From Streptococcus infantis (GTDB lineage Bacteria; Bacillota; Bacilli; Lactobacillales; Streptococcaceae): a stretch of 32,227 nucleotides of DNA. The notes below the pieces were generated by a model. That model did no database searches, was not told where the DNA came from, and worked only from the letters and a program-made list of their open reading frames with translations. The stretch is taken from assembly GCF_015546995.1 (NCBI RefSeq), contig NZ_JADMUH010000020.1:1-32227 (forward strand). Reading direction: 5' to 3'. Of the stretch, positions 7,451 to 16,193 are shown piece by piece (within the stretch, counting starts at the first letter, position 1; every line of letters begins with the position of its first letter). The position numbers and the translations under genes were made by a program.

Positions 7451-7924
7451 TTAATTCCTTATCTTGTTTTTATGTAGTAGTTTATAAAGGACCCAAGCCA
7501 AGTAACCACCCAAAGTGTTGGTCCATAAATCATCAATCTCAAATACCCGATTAAAATCAAAGAAAAAGTCTAAAACTAGCTGTGTGCACTCGATTCCCAA
7601 GCTCAATAAAAAGCTTAACAAAATCACTCTCTTCGTTTTTCTTAGACTAGGGATGAGATAGAGAAGCTGGAAAATTAAAGGGAAGAGCAAGAGGACATTT
7701 AAGGCGTTTTGCAAAAAAATCCAAAACAGTTGTATAGGGCTGGTTACTTCTCCCATGTTCCACAAAGAGTTAAAAGGCGTCAAAAGAAAAACCAGGCGTC
7801 CAATAGTTTGAATACCTGGAGTTTCCACTCCTGTAGGAAGTTGAGGCTGGGGAGTAAAGCAAAAACAGACGATACAAAGACTGTATAGCACAACTCCCAA
7901 GCTTAGTAATTTTTTTCGTTTCAT
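7451..7924 (-). CDS. VanZ-family membrane protein
   Basis: The 157-aa protein has four hydrophobic segments (about residues 7-24, 65-92, 100-118 and 135-150). It carries the VanZ signature ...LLSLGIECTQLVLDFF...FEIDDLWTNTLGGYLAW, including the conserved E-x-x-Q and D-D-x-x-x-N-x-x-G residues. VanZ proteins give low-level teicoplanin tolerance in enterococci, but the biochemical role of most family members is unknown. It starts 1 base after the rlmN stop (TAAgATG) with no strong Shine-Dalgarno, so translation is probably coupled to rlmN. The ABC-F start lies 1 base after its own stop. Confidence 0.88.
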   Translation of the reverse strand: MKRKKLLSLGVVLYSLCIVCFCFTPQPQLPTGVETPGIQTIGRLVFLLTPFNSLWNMGEVTSPIQLFWIFLQNALNVLLLFPLIFQLLYLIPSLRKTKRVILLSFLLSLGIECTQLVLDFFFDFNRVFEIDDLWTNTLGGYLAWVLYKLLHKNKIRN

Positions 7925-7925
7925 C

Positions 7926-9011
7926 TTATGGATTTACTTCAGCTACTGCTTTTTGGCGGTCACGCTTCATGGTATTTGAACGCAATTGTCCACATGCTGC
8001 ATCGATATCAGTTCCGTGTTCCTGACGAACGACACAGTTGATTCCTTTTTTCTTAAGGGTATCATAGAAAGCCATCACGCGCTCTTTAGGACTTCGGCTA
8101 TACTGGTCATGTTCACTAACTGGGTTGTAAGGAATCAAATTGACATATGACAATTTCTTAATGTTTTTCAGCAATTCTGCCAACTCAAGCGCTTGTTCAA
8201 CTCCATCATTGACTTCATTTAGCATGATATACTCAAAAGTTACACGGCGGTTGGTTGTCTCGATGTAATACTCAATCGCTGCAAAGAGTTTTTCAATTGG
8301 AAAGGCACGGTTAATCTTCATAATGCTTGAACGCAGTTCATTGTTTGGAGCATGAAGAGAAACAGCAAGGTTAACCTGTACTCCTTCATTGGCAAATTCA
8401 CGAATCTTATGAGCCAAGCCAGAGGTTGATACGGTGATATGACGAGCACCAATTGCCATTCCCTTATCGTCATTGATGGTACGGATAAAGTTCAAAACAT
8501 TATTGTAGTTATCAAATGGTTCTCCAATACCCATAACAACGATATGGCTAACACGTTCATCTTGTCCACGTTCGTCAAAATATTTTTGAACAAGCATAAT
8601 TTGAGCCACAATTTCCCCGTTATTGAGGTCCCGTTGCTTCTTGATCAAACCTGACGCACAGAAGGTACAACCGATATTACATCCTACCTGAGTAGTGACA
8701 CAGACTGATAAACCGTAGTGTTGGCGCATAAGCACCGTCTCAATCAACATACCGTCTGGCAACTCAAAGAGGTACTTCACAGTACCATCGGCTGACTCTT
8801 GAACGATACGTTGTTTCAAGGGATTGACTACAAACTGCTCGTTGAGTTTGGCAATCAAATCCTTAGACAAGTTAGTCATTTCTTCAAATGTCTGAACACG
8901 TTTACGGTAAAGCCATTCCCAGATTTGATCTGCTCGGAATTTCTTTTCTCCTTGCTCTAAGACCCATTCTTGCATTCCTTGACGAGTTAAACTATAAATC
9001 GACGATTTCAT
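7926..9011 (-). CDS. rlmN: 23S rRNA (adenine-2503-C2)-methyltransferase RlmN
   Basis: The 361-aa protein is the full length of the family. The radical-SAM cluster motif is C111-x3-C115-x2-C118 ([12 protein letters not shown]). The GIGEP SAM-binding strand follows, and the C-terminal methyl-carrying cysteine is Cys340 in DIDAACGQL. The enzyme methylates A2503 of 23S rRNA (and A37 of some tRNAs in other bacteria) using two SAM molecules and a methylated cysteine intermediate. It is not the resistance enzyme Cfr: the length and N-terminal domain are those of RlmN. AAGGAG lies just before the ATG. It is second in the operon, 16 bases after yutD. Confidence 0.96.
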   Translation of the reverse strand: MKSSIYSLTRQGMQEWVLEQGEKKFRADQIWEWLYRKRVQTFEEMTNLSKDLIAKLNEQFVVNPLKQRIVQESADGTVKYLFELPDGMLIETVLMRQHYGLSVCVTTQVGCNIGCTFCASGLIKKQRDLNNGEIVAQIMLVQKYFDERGQDERVSHIVVMGIGEPFDNYNNVLNFIRTINDDKGMAIGARHITVSTSGLAHKIREFANEGVQVNLAVSLHAPNNELRSSIMKINRAFPIEKLFAAIEYYIETTNRRVTFEYIMLNEVNDGVEQALELAELLKNIKKLSYVNLIPYNPVSEHDQYSRSPKERVMAFYDTLKKKGINCVVRQEHGTDIDAACGQLRSNTMKRDRQKAVAEVNP

Positions 9012-9027
9012 CTTTTCTCCTTATTTT

Positions 9028-9561
9028 CTAGTCTTTCTTACGGATGACGAAATGACGTTGTCCCTTTTCTTCATTCTGAGGTTTCTGTTCTTTACGGCGA
9101 CGTCTATTTCTCTTGTCCGTATGATTTTTTTTCTTATTTTGAGAAGACTTTTTCCCTTTACGGTTGTCTTTCTCTTCTTCTTTCTTGCGCATTTTTTGGT
9201 CAAACGGTGCTCGTTTTGGAGTTTCATTTTCTAGGACAAAATAGGCACAACCATAACTGCAATACTCAAGTAGGTAATCTTGTAAACGACTGATTTTCTC
9301 GAGAGACTCTTCAGCTCTCTCATTTTTGTAGAAACCACGTAAGCGTAGCTGCTCATTGCTCCAGTCTCCTACAATATAATCATACTTGTTTAAAACTTCC
9401 GAAAAGCGTTGAGTAAATGCTGTTGCATCAAAAGCATCCTTGCTATTTTCAACCAAAGTAAAGGTAAACCCTTCAGCTTCGACTTTATCACCAGATAGAT
9501 GAAATTCAGGACCAGGGAATTTATTGTAATTATATAATTCAGGTGCAATCTCTTTACGCAT
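9028..9561 (-). CDS. YutD family protein with basic C-terminal tail
   Basis: The 177-aa protein has an N-terminal YutD (DUF1027) domain (about residues 20-120). Its conserved stretches are YNYNKFPGPEF, YDYIVGDWSNEQLRLRGFY and LLEYCSYGCAYFVLEN. The last 55 residues are a lysine/arginine-rich, probably disordered tail (for example KGKKSSQNKKKNHTDKRNRRRR) that could bind RNA. The cellular role of YutD is not established. It is first in an operon with rlmN, vanZ and an ABC-F ATPase, which points to ribosome work (inference). AAGGA lies 5 bases before the ATG at 9561. Confidence 0.88.
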   Translation of the reverse strand: MRKEIAPELYNYNKFPGPEFHLSGDKVEAEGFTFTLVENSKDAFDATAFTQRFSEVLNKYDYIVGDWSNEQLRLRGFYKNERAEESLEKISRLQDYLLEYCSYGCAYFVLENETPKRAPFDQKMRKKEEEKDNRKGKKSSQNKKKNHTDKRNRRRRKEQKPQNEEKGQRHFVIRKKD

Positions 9562-9593
9562 AATATTCCTTTTTAACGTTTACTTAATACTCT

Positions 9594-9622
9594 ATTTTAC
9601 CATATTTTTGCCATATTTTCAC
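9594..9622 (-). promoter_or_regulatory. Promoter of the yutD-rlmN-vanZ-abcF operon
   Basis: On the minus strand, GTGAAA (9617-9622) has a 17-bp spacer to TAAAAT (9594-9599), with TGG directly before the -10 making it extended. Confidence 0.65.
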
Positions 9623-9696
9623 TTTTAGTTTTAAAATAAAAAAAGTCTGACGATTTAAGTATTAATTGGTTGAGGATCCTTTCATTTTTAAAAAAG

Positions 9697-9722
9697 AAAA
9701 AACTGGGAATTCCCAGTTTTTT
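9697..9722 (-). terminator. Terminator of the aquaporin gene
   Basis: A perfect 26-bp palindrome centred on GAATTC (AAAAAACTGGGAA and its complement) lies 5 bases past the aquaporin stop. A further T run is present on the minus strand. Confidence 0.88.
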
Positions 9723-9727
9723 AATGA

Positions 9728-10633
9728 TTACATGTAAAGTAATTTGAAGAGTGCTACTGCGGCAATACCAGCTGCAATCGGTGCAACTACTGGTACCCAA
9801 GCATACCACCATTTTGAATCACCCTTGTGTTCACCAAGGATTGATTTTGGAAGTACTGCGTGAAGAAGACGTGGTCCAAAGTCACGAGCTGGGTTCAAAC
9901 CTGGACCTGTTGGTCCACCTAGTGAAGTAACCAAGGCCATTACAAGGAAACCAAGAGCCAAGTGTGCAACAGCAAGACCTGGTGACAAGAACGGAGCTAC
10001 TTGAGTTTTTGCTTGTTCAAGAGCTGCAGTAACTTGTTCTTGAGGAATTGTTTGACCTTGAGCAGTCGCTTGTGCAACTTGATCATTAATCATTCCTTGA
10101 GCTTTAGAAAGCAATTCAGCACCAAAGAAGTTCTTTGTCATACCAAGTGCTGCAAAGAAAAGTACGAATGAACCAACGAACTCGTTGATAAAACCGTTAA
10201 CTGAAGCTGCAAAGCGTGATTCTTTTGTTCCGTGGTCGATACTTGAAATTGTTGAGAAAGTTCCCAAGATGTTGTTTGGGTTTTCTGTCTTCAAGTAGTA
10301 TGGACGGTGAGCTGCAACAACCAAGGCTTGTCCAAAGATTGCTCCCAAAACTTGAGCGATGATGTATTGAGCTACTTGTGACCAAGGGAAAAGTCCGCTA
10401 ACAGCAAGACCAAGTGTGAAGGCTGGGTTGATGTGGTTACCAGAAACGTTACCAAACATCAAGGCAGGGATCATAACCCCCATACCGTAACCAACAGCGA
10501 TAACGAGCCAGCCACTTTGGTGACCTTTCGTACCTTTAAGTTCAACGTTGGCAACTGCACCATTACCCAAGATAATCAAGATTGCTGTTCCCAAAAATTC
10601 AGTGGCATATTTGACTGCCCATGTGAAATCCAT
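9728..10633 (-). CDS. Aquaglyceroporin (MIP family glycerol facilitator)
   Basis: The 301-aa protein has six transmembrane helices and the two pore half-helices HINPAFTLG and GLNPARDFGPRL. The Asp after NPAR and the general form place it with glycerol-conducting channels (GlpF/Gla), which pass glycerol, water and sometimes dihydroxyacetone through the cell membrane. Compared with E. coli GlpF there is an additional hydrophilic segment of about 50 residues between helices 4 and 5 (around 170-220, rich in Gln and Ala, QAKTQVAPF at its end) on the cytoplasmic side. The gene is alone, with its own promoter and terminator, and has a cre-like site upstream. AAGGAG is 9 bases before the ATG. Confidence 0.92.
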   Translation of the reverse strand: MDFTWAVKYATEFLGTAILIILGNGAVANVELKGTKGHQSGWLVIAVGYGMGVMIPALMFGNVSGNHINPAFTLGLAVSGLFPWSQVAQYIIAQVLGAIFGQALVVAAHRPYYLKTENPNNILGTFSTISSIDHGTKESRFAASVNGFINEFVGSFVLFFAALGMTKNFFGAELLSKAQGMINDQVAQATAQGQTIPQEQVTAALEQAKTQVAPFLSPGLAVAHLALGFLVMALVTSLGGPTGPGLNPARDFGPRLLHAVLPKSILGEHKGDSKWWYAWVPVVAPIAAGIAAVALFKLLYM

Positions 10634-10669
10634 TGATAGATTCTCCTTAATATTTTTTTGACAATCCCT

Positions 10670-10698
10670 ATTCTATCAATTTTTAAGGCTTTTAGCAA
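10670..10698 (-). promoter_or_regulatory. Promoter of the aquaglyceroporin gene
   Basis: On the minus strand, TTGCTA (10693-10698), a 17-bp spacer and TAGAAT (10670-10675). The start codon is 37 bases downstream. Confidence 0.75.
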
Positions 10699-10720
10699 CA
10701 GATTTTCTAAAAGAATCCTA

Positions 10721-10736
10721 TGGAAAACGCTTTTAT
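10721..10736 (-). promoter_or_regulatory. Cre-like site upstream of the aquaglyceroporin promoter
   Basis: The minus strand reads ATAAAAGCGTTTTCCA. It matches the cre core except for the G of TG and the last base. It lies about 25 bp upstream of the -35, a place where CcpA could also activate. It is imperfect, so this is only a candidate. Confidence 0.4.
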
Positions 10737-10745
10737 TTAGGGCTT

Positions 10746-10780
10746 TAAAAAAAGACTTAGCAAAGAGAGTTTGTTAAGTC
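10746..10780 (-). terminator. Terminator of the esterase/ATP-grasp operon
   Basis: An 11-bp stem (10754-10764 with 10770-10780, one G-U pair) has a 5-base loop and is followed on the minus strand by seven Ts. It begins about 10 bases past the ATP-grasp stop. Confidence 0.82.
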
Positions 10781-10790
10781 CTAATTTCGA

Positions 10791-11957
10791 TTATTCTTGA
10801 CGCTGACCAAAGTCCTTAATCATCTGCTCCATTTCCTCACGACTTGGTGTCGTAAGCATATAGAGATAGTCTCCTTGCAATTCAGCAAAGGCTGCTGGCA
10901 TGATTTTCTTTACTTTGAACTGCTGACCATATTTAGCGAGCAAGTCTTCTTCTGAATAAACATAGTTAGCATTGGCGCGACGGGATGTTGCCAAGCAATA
11001 CTGAGTTTCAAACGGAGACTCTGGGAATGCTTCACCTGCAACGATAGCTGCATAGCCCTTGTACAAATCCAAGGAATGCGCATAGTTATAGACATCAATA
11101 GTAAAGCCACCCGCTGGACGGTTATTGTACTCAATGGCAATATAATCATCACCCTCACGGAAGAACTCGATATGGAAGAAACGTTCTTTCATACCAAATT
11201 CCTTGACAATAGCCTCACCATATTTACGCAATTTTGGATCCATATCTTTAAGAACATAATAAGAATTGTCCATCTTGTAAATCATGAGATCAAGGGGTGT
11301 ATGTGCATAGTCAAAGGTAGTTGAAAAGACAATATTTCCATCTCTATCTACCAAACCATCGAAGGTACAGATTTCACTAGAGGTAACAAATTTTTCAAAG
11401 AAATACACGGTTGAATGGTCCCATTCAGCCTTAAAATGGTTTACATCATCTTCTGTTTCAAGTTTGAAGGTTGCTGCCGCACCTACTCCATTGTCAGGTT
11501 TTGCAATCATGGGAAGACCGATTTCTTTCACAGCTTTGTCAACATCTGCTTCTGTTTCAATGACAACTCCTGGAACGACTGGTACTCCCGCTTTTTTGAA
11601 GAGTTTCTTCATTTCAGACTTAAACTTAGTCTTCTTGAGATCTTCTGGTTTGGCACCAAAGACATGAAACTGTTCACGAAGGGCAGCATCCAACTCTAGC
11701 CAGTATTCATTGTGTGATTCAATGCGGTCAATTGGACCATGCTTATAGAAAAGAAAGGCAACTGCTCGTTTAACCTCATCGATATTTTCAAGATTATCAA
11801 CTCGGAAGTACTCCGTCAAGCTATTGCGCAATGGTTCATCTAGTTGTTCGTAGGGTTCTTGCCCAATCCCTAGAACTGTGATGCCTTTATTGGCTAGCTC
11901 AATACTAAATTGCTGAAAATTTTGTGGGTAATAGGGTGAAATTACAAGATAATTCAT
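10791..11957 (-). CDS. ATP-grasp family carboxylate ligase
   Basis: The 388-aa protein has an N-terminal Rossmann-like pre-ATP-grasp domain (1-105). An ATP-grasp fold (about 110-300) follows with the glycine-rich loop KPDNGVGAAATF, the adenine-contacting EKFV segment and the metal-binding EYNNRPAGGFT. Such enzymes activate a carboxylate as acyl phosphate and join it to an amine, thiol or hydroxyl. The family includes carbamoyl-phosphate-synthase-like, biotin-carboxylase-like and peptide-ligase members; the substrates here are unknown. The start is the ATG at 11957: AAAGGAG lies 6 bases before it and overlaps the stop of the upstream esterase. The in-frame TTG at 11963 directly abuts that site and is unlikely. 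It is the third gene of an operon with two esterases. Confidence 0.85.
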   Translation of the reverse strand: MNYLVISPYYPQNFQQFSIELANKGITVLGIGQEPYEQLDEPLRNSLTEYFRVDNLENIDEVKRAVAFLFYKHGPIDRIESHNEYWLELDAALREQFHVFGAKPEDLKKTKFKSEMKKLFKKAGVPVVPGVVIETEADVDKAVKEIGLPMIAKPDNGVGAAATFKLETEDDVNHFKAEWDHSTVYFFEKFVTSSEICTFDGLVDRDGNIVFSTTFDYAHTPLDLMIYKMDNSYYVLKDMDPKLRKYGEAIVKEFGMKERFFHIEFFREGDDYIAIEYNNRPAGGFTIDVYNYAHSLDLYKGYAAIVAGEAFPESPFETQYCLATSRRANANYVYSEEDLLAKYGQQFKVKKIMPAAFAELQGDYLYMLTTPSREEMEQMIKDFGQRQE

Positions 11958-11969
11958 AAGCAACTCCTT

Positions 11970-12710
11970 TTATAGACTCATATGACCGAGGAAATAAGGC
12001 ATTTGTTTGCGCCACCATTCCCAGTCATGGGCAACATCGTGCCCCCATTCTGCAAACCAGGCAGGAATTTGTTTTTGGTCAAAGGCTTCTTTTAACTTGT
12101 AGTAAGAAGGAAGGCCATCCTGTTCCCAAGCACCTAGTCCAGTACAAATCACAATCTCAGCCTGACGGTAACGATCAATAAACCAACCATCATTTTGATT
12201 CCAGATATAGTCTACTGGTGAATTTTGATAGATAGCATCATCGTTGTAGTAATCTCCAACAAAGAAACGAGCATCGTAGACACCACTGAGGGCAATTACC
12301 TTGGTAAAGACATCTGGATGCTGAAGGAAAAAGTTAAGTGCATGGTAAGCTCCCATAGAGCATCCTGTTGTCATCATACCATCAAACCAGCCTGTCTTGT
12401 GCTTGATAAAAGGAATAGCTTCTTCAATCACATATCGTTCATAGGCACGGTGCATCTCAGCTTGATCATGCCCATTTTTCCAAGTCGCAAGCCAGCTCTC
12501 ACTATCTACACTTGAAAGGGTAAAGAACTGCACGCTACCTTCATCAATAAAGGATGCACAAGCATCAATCATTCCAAAATCATAGTACTCATTGTGGCTA
12601 CCACCTGAGGAAGCAAAGACAACAACTGGGATGCCTCCATGTCCGTATCGATTGACATACATTTCACGGTTAAGATGACCACTCCAGTGGCTTAGATGTT
12701 CAATATGCAT
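11970..12710 (-). CDS. Alpha/beta-hydrolase esterase (PF00756-like), first copy
   Basis: The 246-aa protein has the nucleophile elbow TTGCSMGAYHA with Ser118. The probable catalytic His lies in EWGHDVAHDW near residues 224-228, and an acid residue lies in the preceding strand region. The fold and the HPDVFTKVIALSGVYD strand are those of the esterase D/antigen 85-like family. It lacks a signal peptide and should be cytosolic. The family cleaves carboxylic esters; the natural substrate is not known. AGGAG is 7 bases before the ATG at 12710. It lies 21 bases after the second esterase and 12 bases before the ATP-grasp gene, as one transcript. Confidence 0.85.
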   Translation of the reverse strand: MHIEHLSHWSGHLNREMYVNRYGHGGIPVVVFASSGGSHNEYYDFGMIDACASFIDEGSVQFFTLSSVDSESWLATWKNGHDQAEMHRAYERYVIEEAIPFIKHKTGWFDGMMTTGCSMGAYHALNFFLQHPDVFTKVIALSGVYDARFFVGDYYNDDAIYQNSPVDYIWNQNDGWFIDRYRQAEIVICTGLGAWEQDGLPSYYKLKEAFDQKQIPAWFAEWGHDVAHDWEWWRKQMPYFLGHMSL

Positions 12711-12731
12711 ATCCTGTCTCCTTTATACTAT

Positions 12732-13556
12732 TTACCAATTTTCTGCAAAAAAGCGTAAGCAAGCTGGAAGATTTTCTGACCATGGCACTTCATGGTGGAT
12801 AGCCCCGGCTTGAACCTTGAGTGAGAGATTTTCCAACTCAACTCCTCCTGCTATCAAATCATGATAATAGCGAAGAGAAGAGTCAATATAGGCCTGCTTA
12901 ATATTACCAGCCATGAGGGTCTTATCCGTGTCATCTGCTTCTTCCGTCCCAACATAGATAAAGACTCGTTGATCAGGTAATAGTTTTTTACGCTCCATAT
13001 AGCGATCAAAGGCCTCTTGGTGAAGCCAGTTGGCTGATGAGAACACTCCCAAACACCCAATCTGATCCTGATACTCCAAGCCAATAAACTGGGTAATGTT
13101 GCCGCCTAGAGAAGAACCAACCATAGCAGTATGCTTGCGGTCTGATTTTGTACGATAGTTTTCATCAATAAAGGGTTTGACCACTTCCATGACAAACTCA
13201 GCGTACTCGACTCCCTTTCCACCAAACTGTTGACCGGGAATATTAGACTCTTGGAATTTCCATGCAGCATACTCATTCATCCGTCCTAGACCATCATTAT
13301 CTATGGCCACTACAATCATACGGCTGATATCTGGATTCCGTTTAATGGTAGGAATGATCTTCCATGAATGACCGACATAAGATTCTTTACTGTAAAAGAC
13401 ATTTTGACCATCATGGAAATAGACAACCGGATAAGTTCGATCCGTGTCTTTCTCGTAATTTTTCGGGAGGAGAACACGTACACGGCGCTCCTTGCCTGTG
13501 TATGGAACCTTGAGTTTATGCTCTCGCATTTTTAGGTAAAAGTAGGATTGATTCAT
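12732..13556 (-). CDS. Alpha/beta-hydrolase esterase (PF00756-like), second copy
   Basis: The 274-aa protein carries the esterase family pattern: VVYFHDGQNVF near the N-terminus (oxyanion strand), MVGSSLGGNITQFI with Ser149 as nucleophile, and AGAIHHEVPWSENL holding the catalytic His near the C-terminus. It belongs to the enterochelin-esterase-like group and has no signal peptide. I choose ATG 13556. The TTG at 13580 lies only 12 bases from the -10 element, so it would be at or before the transcript start. It is first in the operon with the other esterase and the ATP-grasp ligase. The two esterases are clearly different in sequence and not a recent duplicate. Confidence 0.85.
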   Translation of the reverse strand: MNQSYFYLKMREHKLKVPYTGKERRVRVLLPKNYEKDTDRTYPVVYFHDGQNVFYSKESYVGHSWKIIPTIKRNPDISRMIVVAIDNDGLGRMNEYAAWKFQESNIPGQQFGGKGVEYAEFVMEVVKPFIDENYRTKSDRKHTAMVGSSLGGNITQFIGLEYQDQIGCLGVFSSANWLHQEAFDRYMERKKLLPDQRVFIYVGTEEADDTDKTLMAGNIKQAYIDSSLRYYHDLIAGGVELENLSLKVQAGAIHHEVPWSENLPACLRFFAENW

Positions 13557-13591
13557 TGTCAGAAAACTCTCTATATTCAAAATTTTACCTA

Positions 13592-13600
13592 ATTATATCA
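13592..13600 (-). promoter_or_regulatory. Extended -10 promoter of the esterase/ATP-grasp operon
   Basis: The minus strand carries a perfect TGATATAAT. It lies about 36 bases before the chosen ATG and fixes that start rather than the upstream TTG. Confidence 0.8.
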
Positions 13601-13609
13601 TAAAAATAG

Positions 13610-13659
13610 AAAAAAAGTCAGTTTCCGTCCAAATTTAGGACAATAAACTAACTTTTTTT
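13610..13659 (-). terminator. Terminator of the nifS-thiI operon
   Basis: A long hairpin has outer arms at 13610-13624 and 13645-13659 (15 bp, one mismatch) ending in seven As/Ts on each strand. An inner GTCC/GGAC stem lies inside. It could work in both directions. Confidence 0.82.
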
Positions 13660-13691
13660 ACTTATTTTATCATTTCCTCTGGTTTTTCTGA

Positions 13692-14906
13692 TTAAAGGAG
13701 ATCATCAATCAACTCATCAACCGCATCCTTCTCAGCTTGAGGGGTAATTTCAGTAATCATAATTCCTGCTACTGCTCGCTCAACTAATCCTTCAACGTCC
13801 ATACGTGTTTCATACTGCTCCGCATTCTTAATCTTTGGATTTGTTTTGGGACGTTCAGGTGCAAAAATCGTACAACAGTCTTCAAATGGCTGGATGGAAA
13901 TTTCAAAGGTATCAATTTCCTGAGCAATATCAATGATTTCTAGCTTGTCCATAGTTACAACTGGACGAATGATTGGCGTATTTGTGACAGCATTGATGGC
14001 TTGCATACTTTCAAGGGTTTGGCTTGCCACCTGACCAAGACTTTCACCATTGATGATGACCAAACCATTTCGTACCTCACGGATACGGTCTGTAATGCGC
14101 ATCATAAAGCGACGAGTCAGGGTCATCAGATAGGCTTCTGGCGCTTTAGCCTTGATTTCTTCTTGAATCTCAGTAAATGGTACTTCGATAAACTGGATAT
14201 TGCCACCAAATTTAGTCAATTTACGGGTCAAATCCTGAGCTTTCTTGAGGGCACCTGGACTTGTGTATGGAGGGCTAGCAAAGTGAACAGCCTCGATATC
14301 CACCCCACGTTTCAGGGCTAGGTAACCAGCTACTGGCGAATCAATTCCCCCTGACAACATAAGCATGCCTTTCCCAGAAGTTCCAACTGGCAAACCACCC
14401 GCACCACGAATCGTTTCATAAGAAAGGTAGGCCGCTTCCTCACGAATCTCCACTTGCAGATTAATGTCAGGACTTTTCATTTGTGCTTGCACATTTGGAA
14501 TGGCTTCAAATACAGCTCCACCAAGCGTTTGATTCAACTCACGACTGTCTAACTCAAAGTTATGGTCACTACGCTTGCTTGAGATTTTAAAGGTCATCCC
14601 TTCCTTGTAGATATCTTTCATAATATCTTGGACAGCAGACTTAAGTACTTCTACAGATTTTTCAACCTTATATACTGGAGAAAAGTTTTGAATCCCGAAA
14701 ACCTGTTTGAGAGATTCAGCTACTGCTGCATAGTCGGCTCCATTAAGATAAGCATGGGCACGGTCGCGATCAGCAGTTACCTTGACTTGAGAATAGATAG
14801 ATAAAACATCTGAGATATTATTACGTAGTTTATTGATGAAACGCATACGGTTTTTACCTTTGGTTGAAAGTTCCCCATAGCGAATCATAATTTCTGAATA
14901 TTGCAT
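13692..14906 (-). CDS. thiI: tRNA 4-thiouridine synthetase ThiI
   Basis: The 404-aa protein has an N-terminal ferredoxin-like/THUMP region (about 1-165) that binds tRNA. A PP-loop ATPase domain follows with [13 protein letters not shown] (Ser185-Pro191) and the downstream [17 protein letters not shown]. It adenylates U8 of tRNA and inserts sulfur to make 4-thiouridine; in some bacteria it also feeds thiazole synthesis. It lacks the C-terminal rhodanese domain of E. coli ThiI, as usual in Firmicutes, where the neighbouring desulfurase supplies the sulfur. AGGAG lies before the ATG. It follows the desulfurase gene by 8 bases. Confidence 0.96.
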   Translation of the reverse strand: MQYSEIMIRYGELSTKGKNRMRFINKLRNNISDVLSIYSQVKVTADRDRAHAYLNGADYAAVAESLKQVFGIQNFSPVYKVEKSVEVLKSAVQDIMKDIYKEGMTFKISSKRSDHNFELDSRELNQTLGGAVFEAIPNVQAQMKSPDINLQVEIREEAAYLSYETIRGAGGLPVGTSGKGMLMLSGGIDSPVAGYLALKRGVDIEAVHFASPPYTSPGALKKAQDLTRKLTKFGGNIQFIEVPFTEIQEEIKAKAPEAYLMTLTRRFMMRITDRIREVRNGLVIINGESLGQVASQTLESMQAINAVTNTPIIRPVVTMDKLEIIDIAQEIDTFEISIQPFEDCCTIFAPERPKTNPKIKNAEQYETRMDVEGLVERAVAGIMITEITPQAEKDAVDELIDDLL

Positions 14907-14914
14907 GAATGCTC

Positions 14915-16057
14915 CTATCTTACTTTTCTAGTTTGATTGTAAATTAATTTTAGTTTGGTCAAAAATTGCTCAACTTGACTCATGTCATTTTCTAGGTCTA
15001 GGCTGACGCGTACTGCTGACTGAGCCTTATCTTTTTCAACCCCCATGGCAATCAAGGTACCAGCAGGTTTTCCTGCCTTGGACGAGCAAGCAGAGGTTGT
15101 GGAAATGAAAATATCATAGTCTTCAAATGCGTGAACGATGACTTCACCACGGACACCCTTAATCCCAAAGGTCAGAATATGAGGAGCAAAGTCTTCCTCA
15201 CCTGAGAAAACAAAAATATCTGGATATTCGAGTAGAGCTTTACGGATGACTGCCTTCATCTGACTTGTTTTGCTTGTAAACAAATCCAGTTTTTCCATGG
15301 CTAGACGCAGAGCCTTGGCTGTCGCTGCAATTCCTGCTACATTCTCAGTAGTTGAACGATAGTCACGCTCTTGGCCACCACCAGTTAATAGGGGGGTGAT
15401 TTTCTTGCCAGACTTGATATAGACAAATCCAACACCACGAACTCCGTGGAATTTATGACTAGAGAAGGTCGCAAAATCCACTCGGTCAGTCAAATACTTT
15501 TCTGTCGGAATCTTAGCTAAAGCTTGAACAGCATCAACATGGAAGGAAATCGTTGGTTTATCTGCTAATAGTTCTGAGATCGCTTGAATAGGTTGGATTG
15601 AGCCAATTTCATTGTTGACTGCCATGATAGAGACTAGCGTTGTATCAGGACGAAGTAGATTTTCTAAAGCAGCTACATCTACAAATCCTTTTTCATCTAC
15701 TGGTGCAAAATCCACCTCAAATCCTTGAGTCTGAAGCCAAAGAGCAGACTCCTTAACCGCTGGATGCTCAATTTCTGACACGATGATGTGTTTACCAAAC
15801 TGAGCTTTTTCAAAAGCGACACCTTTGATAACCCAGTTATCTCCTTCGGTACCACCAGAGGTAAAGAATACTTCTTCGCTTTTCTTACCAATTAAATCTG
15901 CAATCTGCTGACGAGAAGCTTCTAAAATTCTGGTAGACTGATCACCCAAACGATGCAGACTAGAAGGATTTCCAATAATTTTTGCAGATACCTGCATGTA
16001 AGTTTCAAGTACTTCAGGATAAGGCTTGGTCGTTGCCGAATTATCAAAGTAAATCAT
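14915..16057 (-). CDS. NifS-like cysteine desulfurase (partner of ThiI)
   Basis: The 380-aa PLP enzyme has the PLP-binding lysine Lys202 in [10 protein letters not shown], the aspartate in HVDAVQAL that contacts the cofactor ring, and the persulfide-carrying cysteine Cys324 in [11 protein letters not shown]. It takes sulfur from cysteine, releasing alanine, and passes it on as persulfide. Directly upstream of thiI in one operon, it matches the B. subtilis NifZ type that is dedicated to ThiI. The strong AAGGAG lies about 24 bases before the chosen ATG, which is far; only a weak GTGAG is near. There is no in-frame start nearer the AAGGAG, because a TGA lies in frame, so initiation may be inefficient. 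Confidence 0.93.
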   Translation of the reverse strand: MIYFDNSATTKPYPEVLETYMQVSAKIIGNPSSLHRLGDQSTRILEASRQQIADLIGKKSEEVFFTSGGTEGDNWVIKGVAFEKAQFGKHIIVSEIEHPAVKESALWLQTQGFEVDFAPVDEKGFVDVAALENLLRPDTTLVSIMAVNNEIGSIQPIQAISELLADKPTISFHVDAVQALAKIPTEKYLTDRVDFATFSSHKFHGVRGVGFVYIKSGKKITPLLTGGGQERDYRSTTENVAGIAATAKALRLAMEKLDLFTSKTSQMKAVIRKALLEYPDIFVFSGEEDFAPHILTFGIKGVRGEVIVHAFEDYDIFISTTSACSSKAGKPAGTLIAMGVEKDKAQSAVRVSLDLENDMSQVEQFLTKLKLIYNQTRKVR

Positions 16058-16089
16058 GGTTTCTCACGCTTTCTAAAATCACTCCTTCT

Positions 16090-16118
16090 ATTGTAACACG
16101 AAACAGTTCAGGCGACAA
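16090..16118 (-). promoter_or_regulatory. Promoter of the nifS-thiI operon
   Basis: On the minus strand, TTGTCG (16113-16118), a 17-bp spacer and TACAAT (16090-16095), with TGT before the -10 giving an extended element. Confidence 0.8.
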
Positions 16119-16163
16119 GAAATGCCGTTTAGGTTCATTTAAGTTTTTTTTAAAGATTTTGGG

Positions 16164-16169
16164 TATAAT
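16164..16169 (+). promoter_or_regulatory. -10 element of the 133-aa membrane protein gene
   Basis: A consensus TATAAT lies 24 bases before the ATG. The -35 region is poor. It diverges from the nifS promoter about 45 bp away. Confidence 0.6.
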
Positions 16170-16193
16170 GAATCATGGTAAAGGAGAGAAATT

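Noticed and set aside
7926..9011. Cfr-type resistance methyltransferase
   Set aside because: Length, N-terminal domain and context fit housekeeping RlmN. Nothing indicates C8 methylation.
9597..9812. Minus-strand 71-codon frame overlapping the aquaporin end
   Set aside because: It runs through the terminator and the aquaporin gene in another frame, with no start signals.
13557..13580. Upstream TTG start for the second esterase
   Set aside because: It lies only 12 bases from the consensus extended -10, at or before the likely transcript start.
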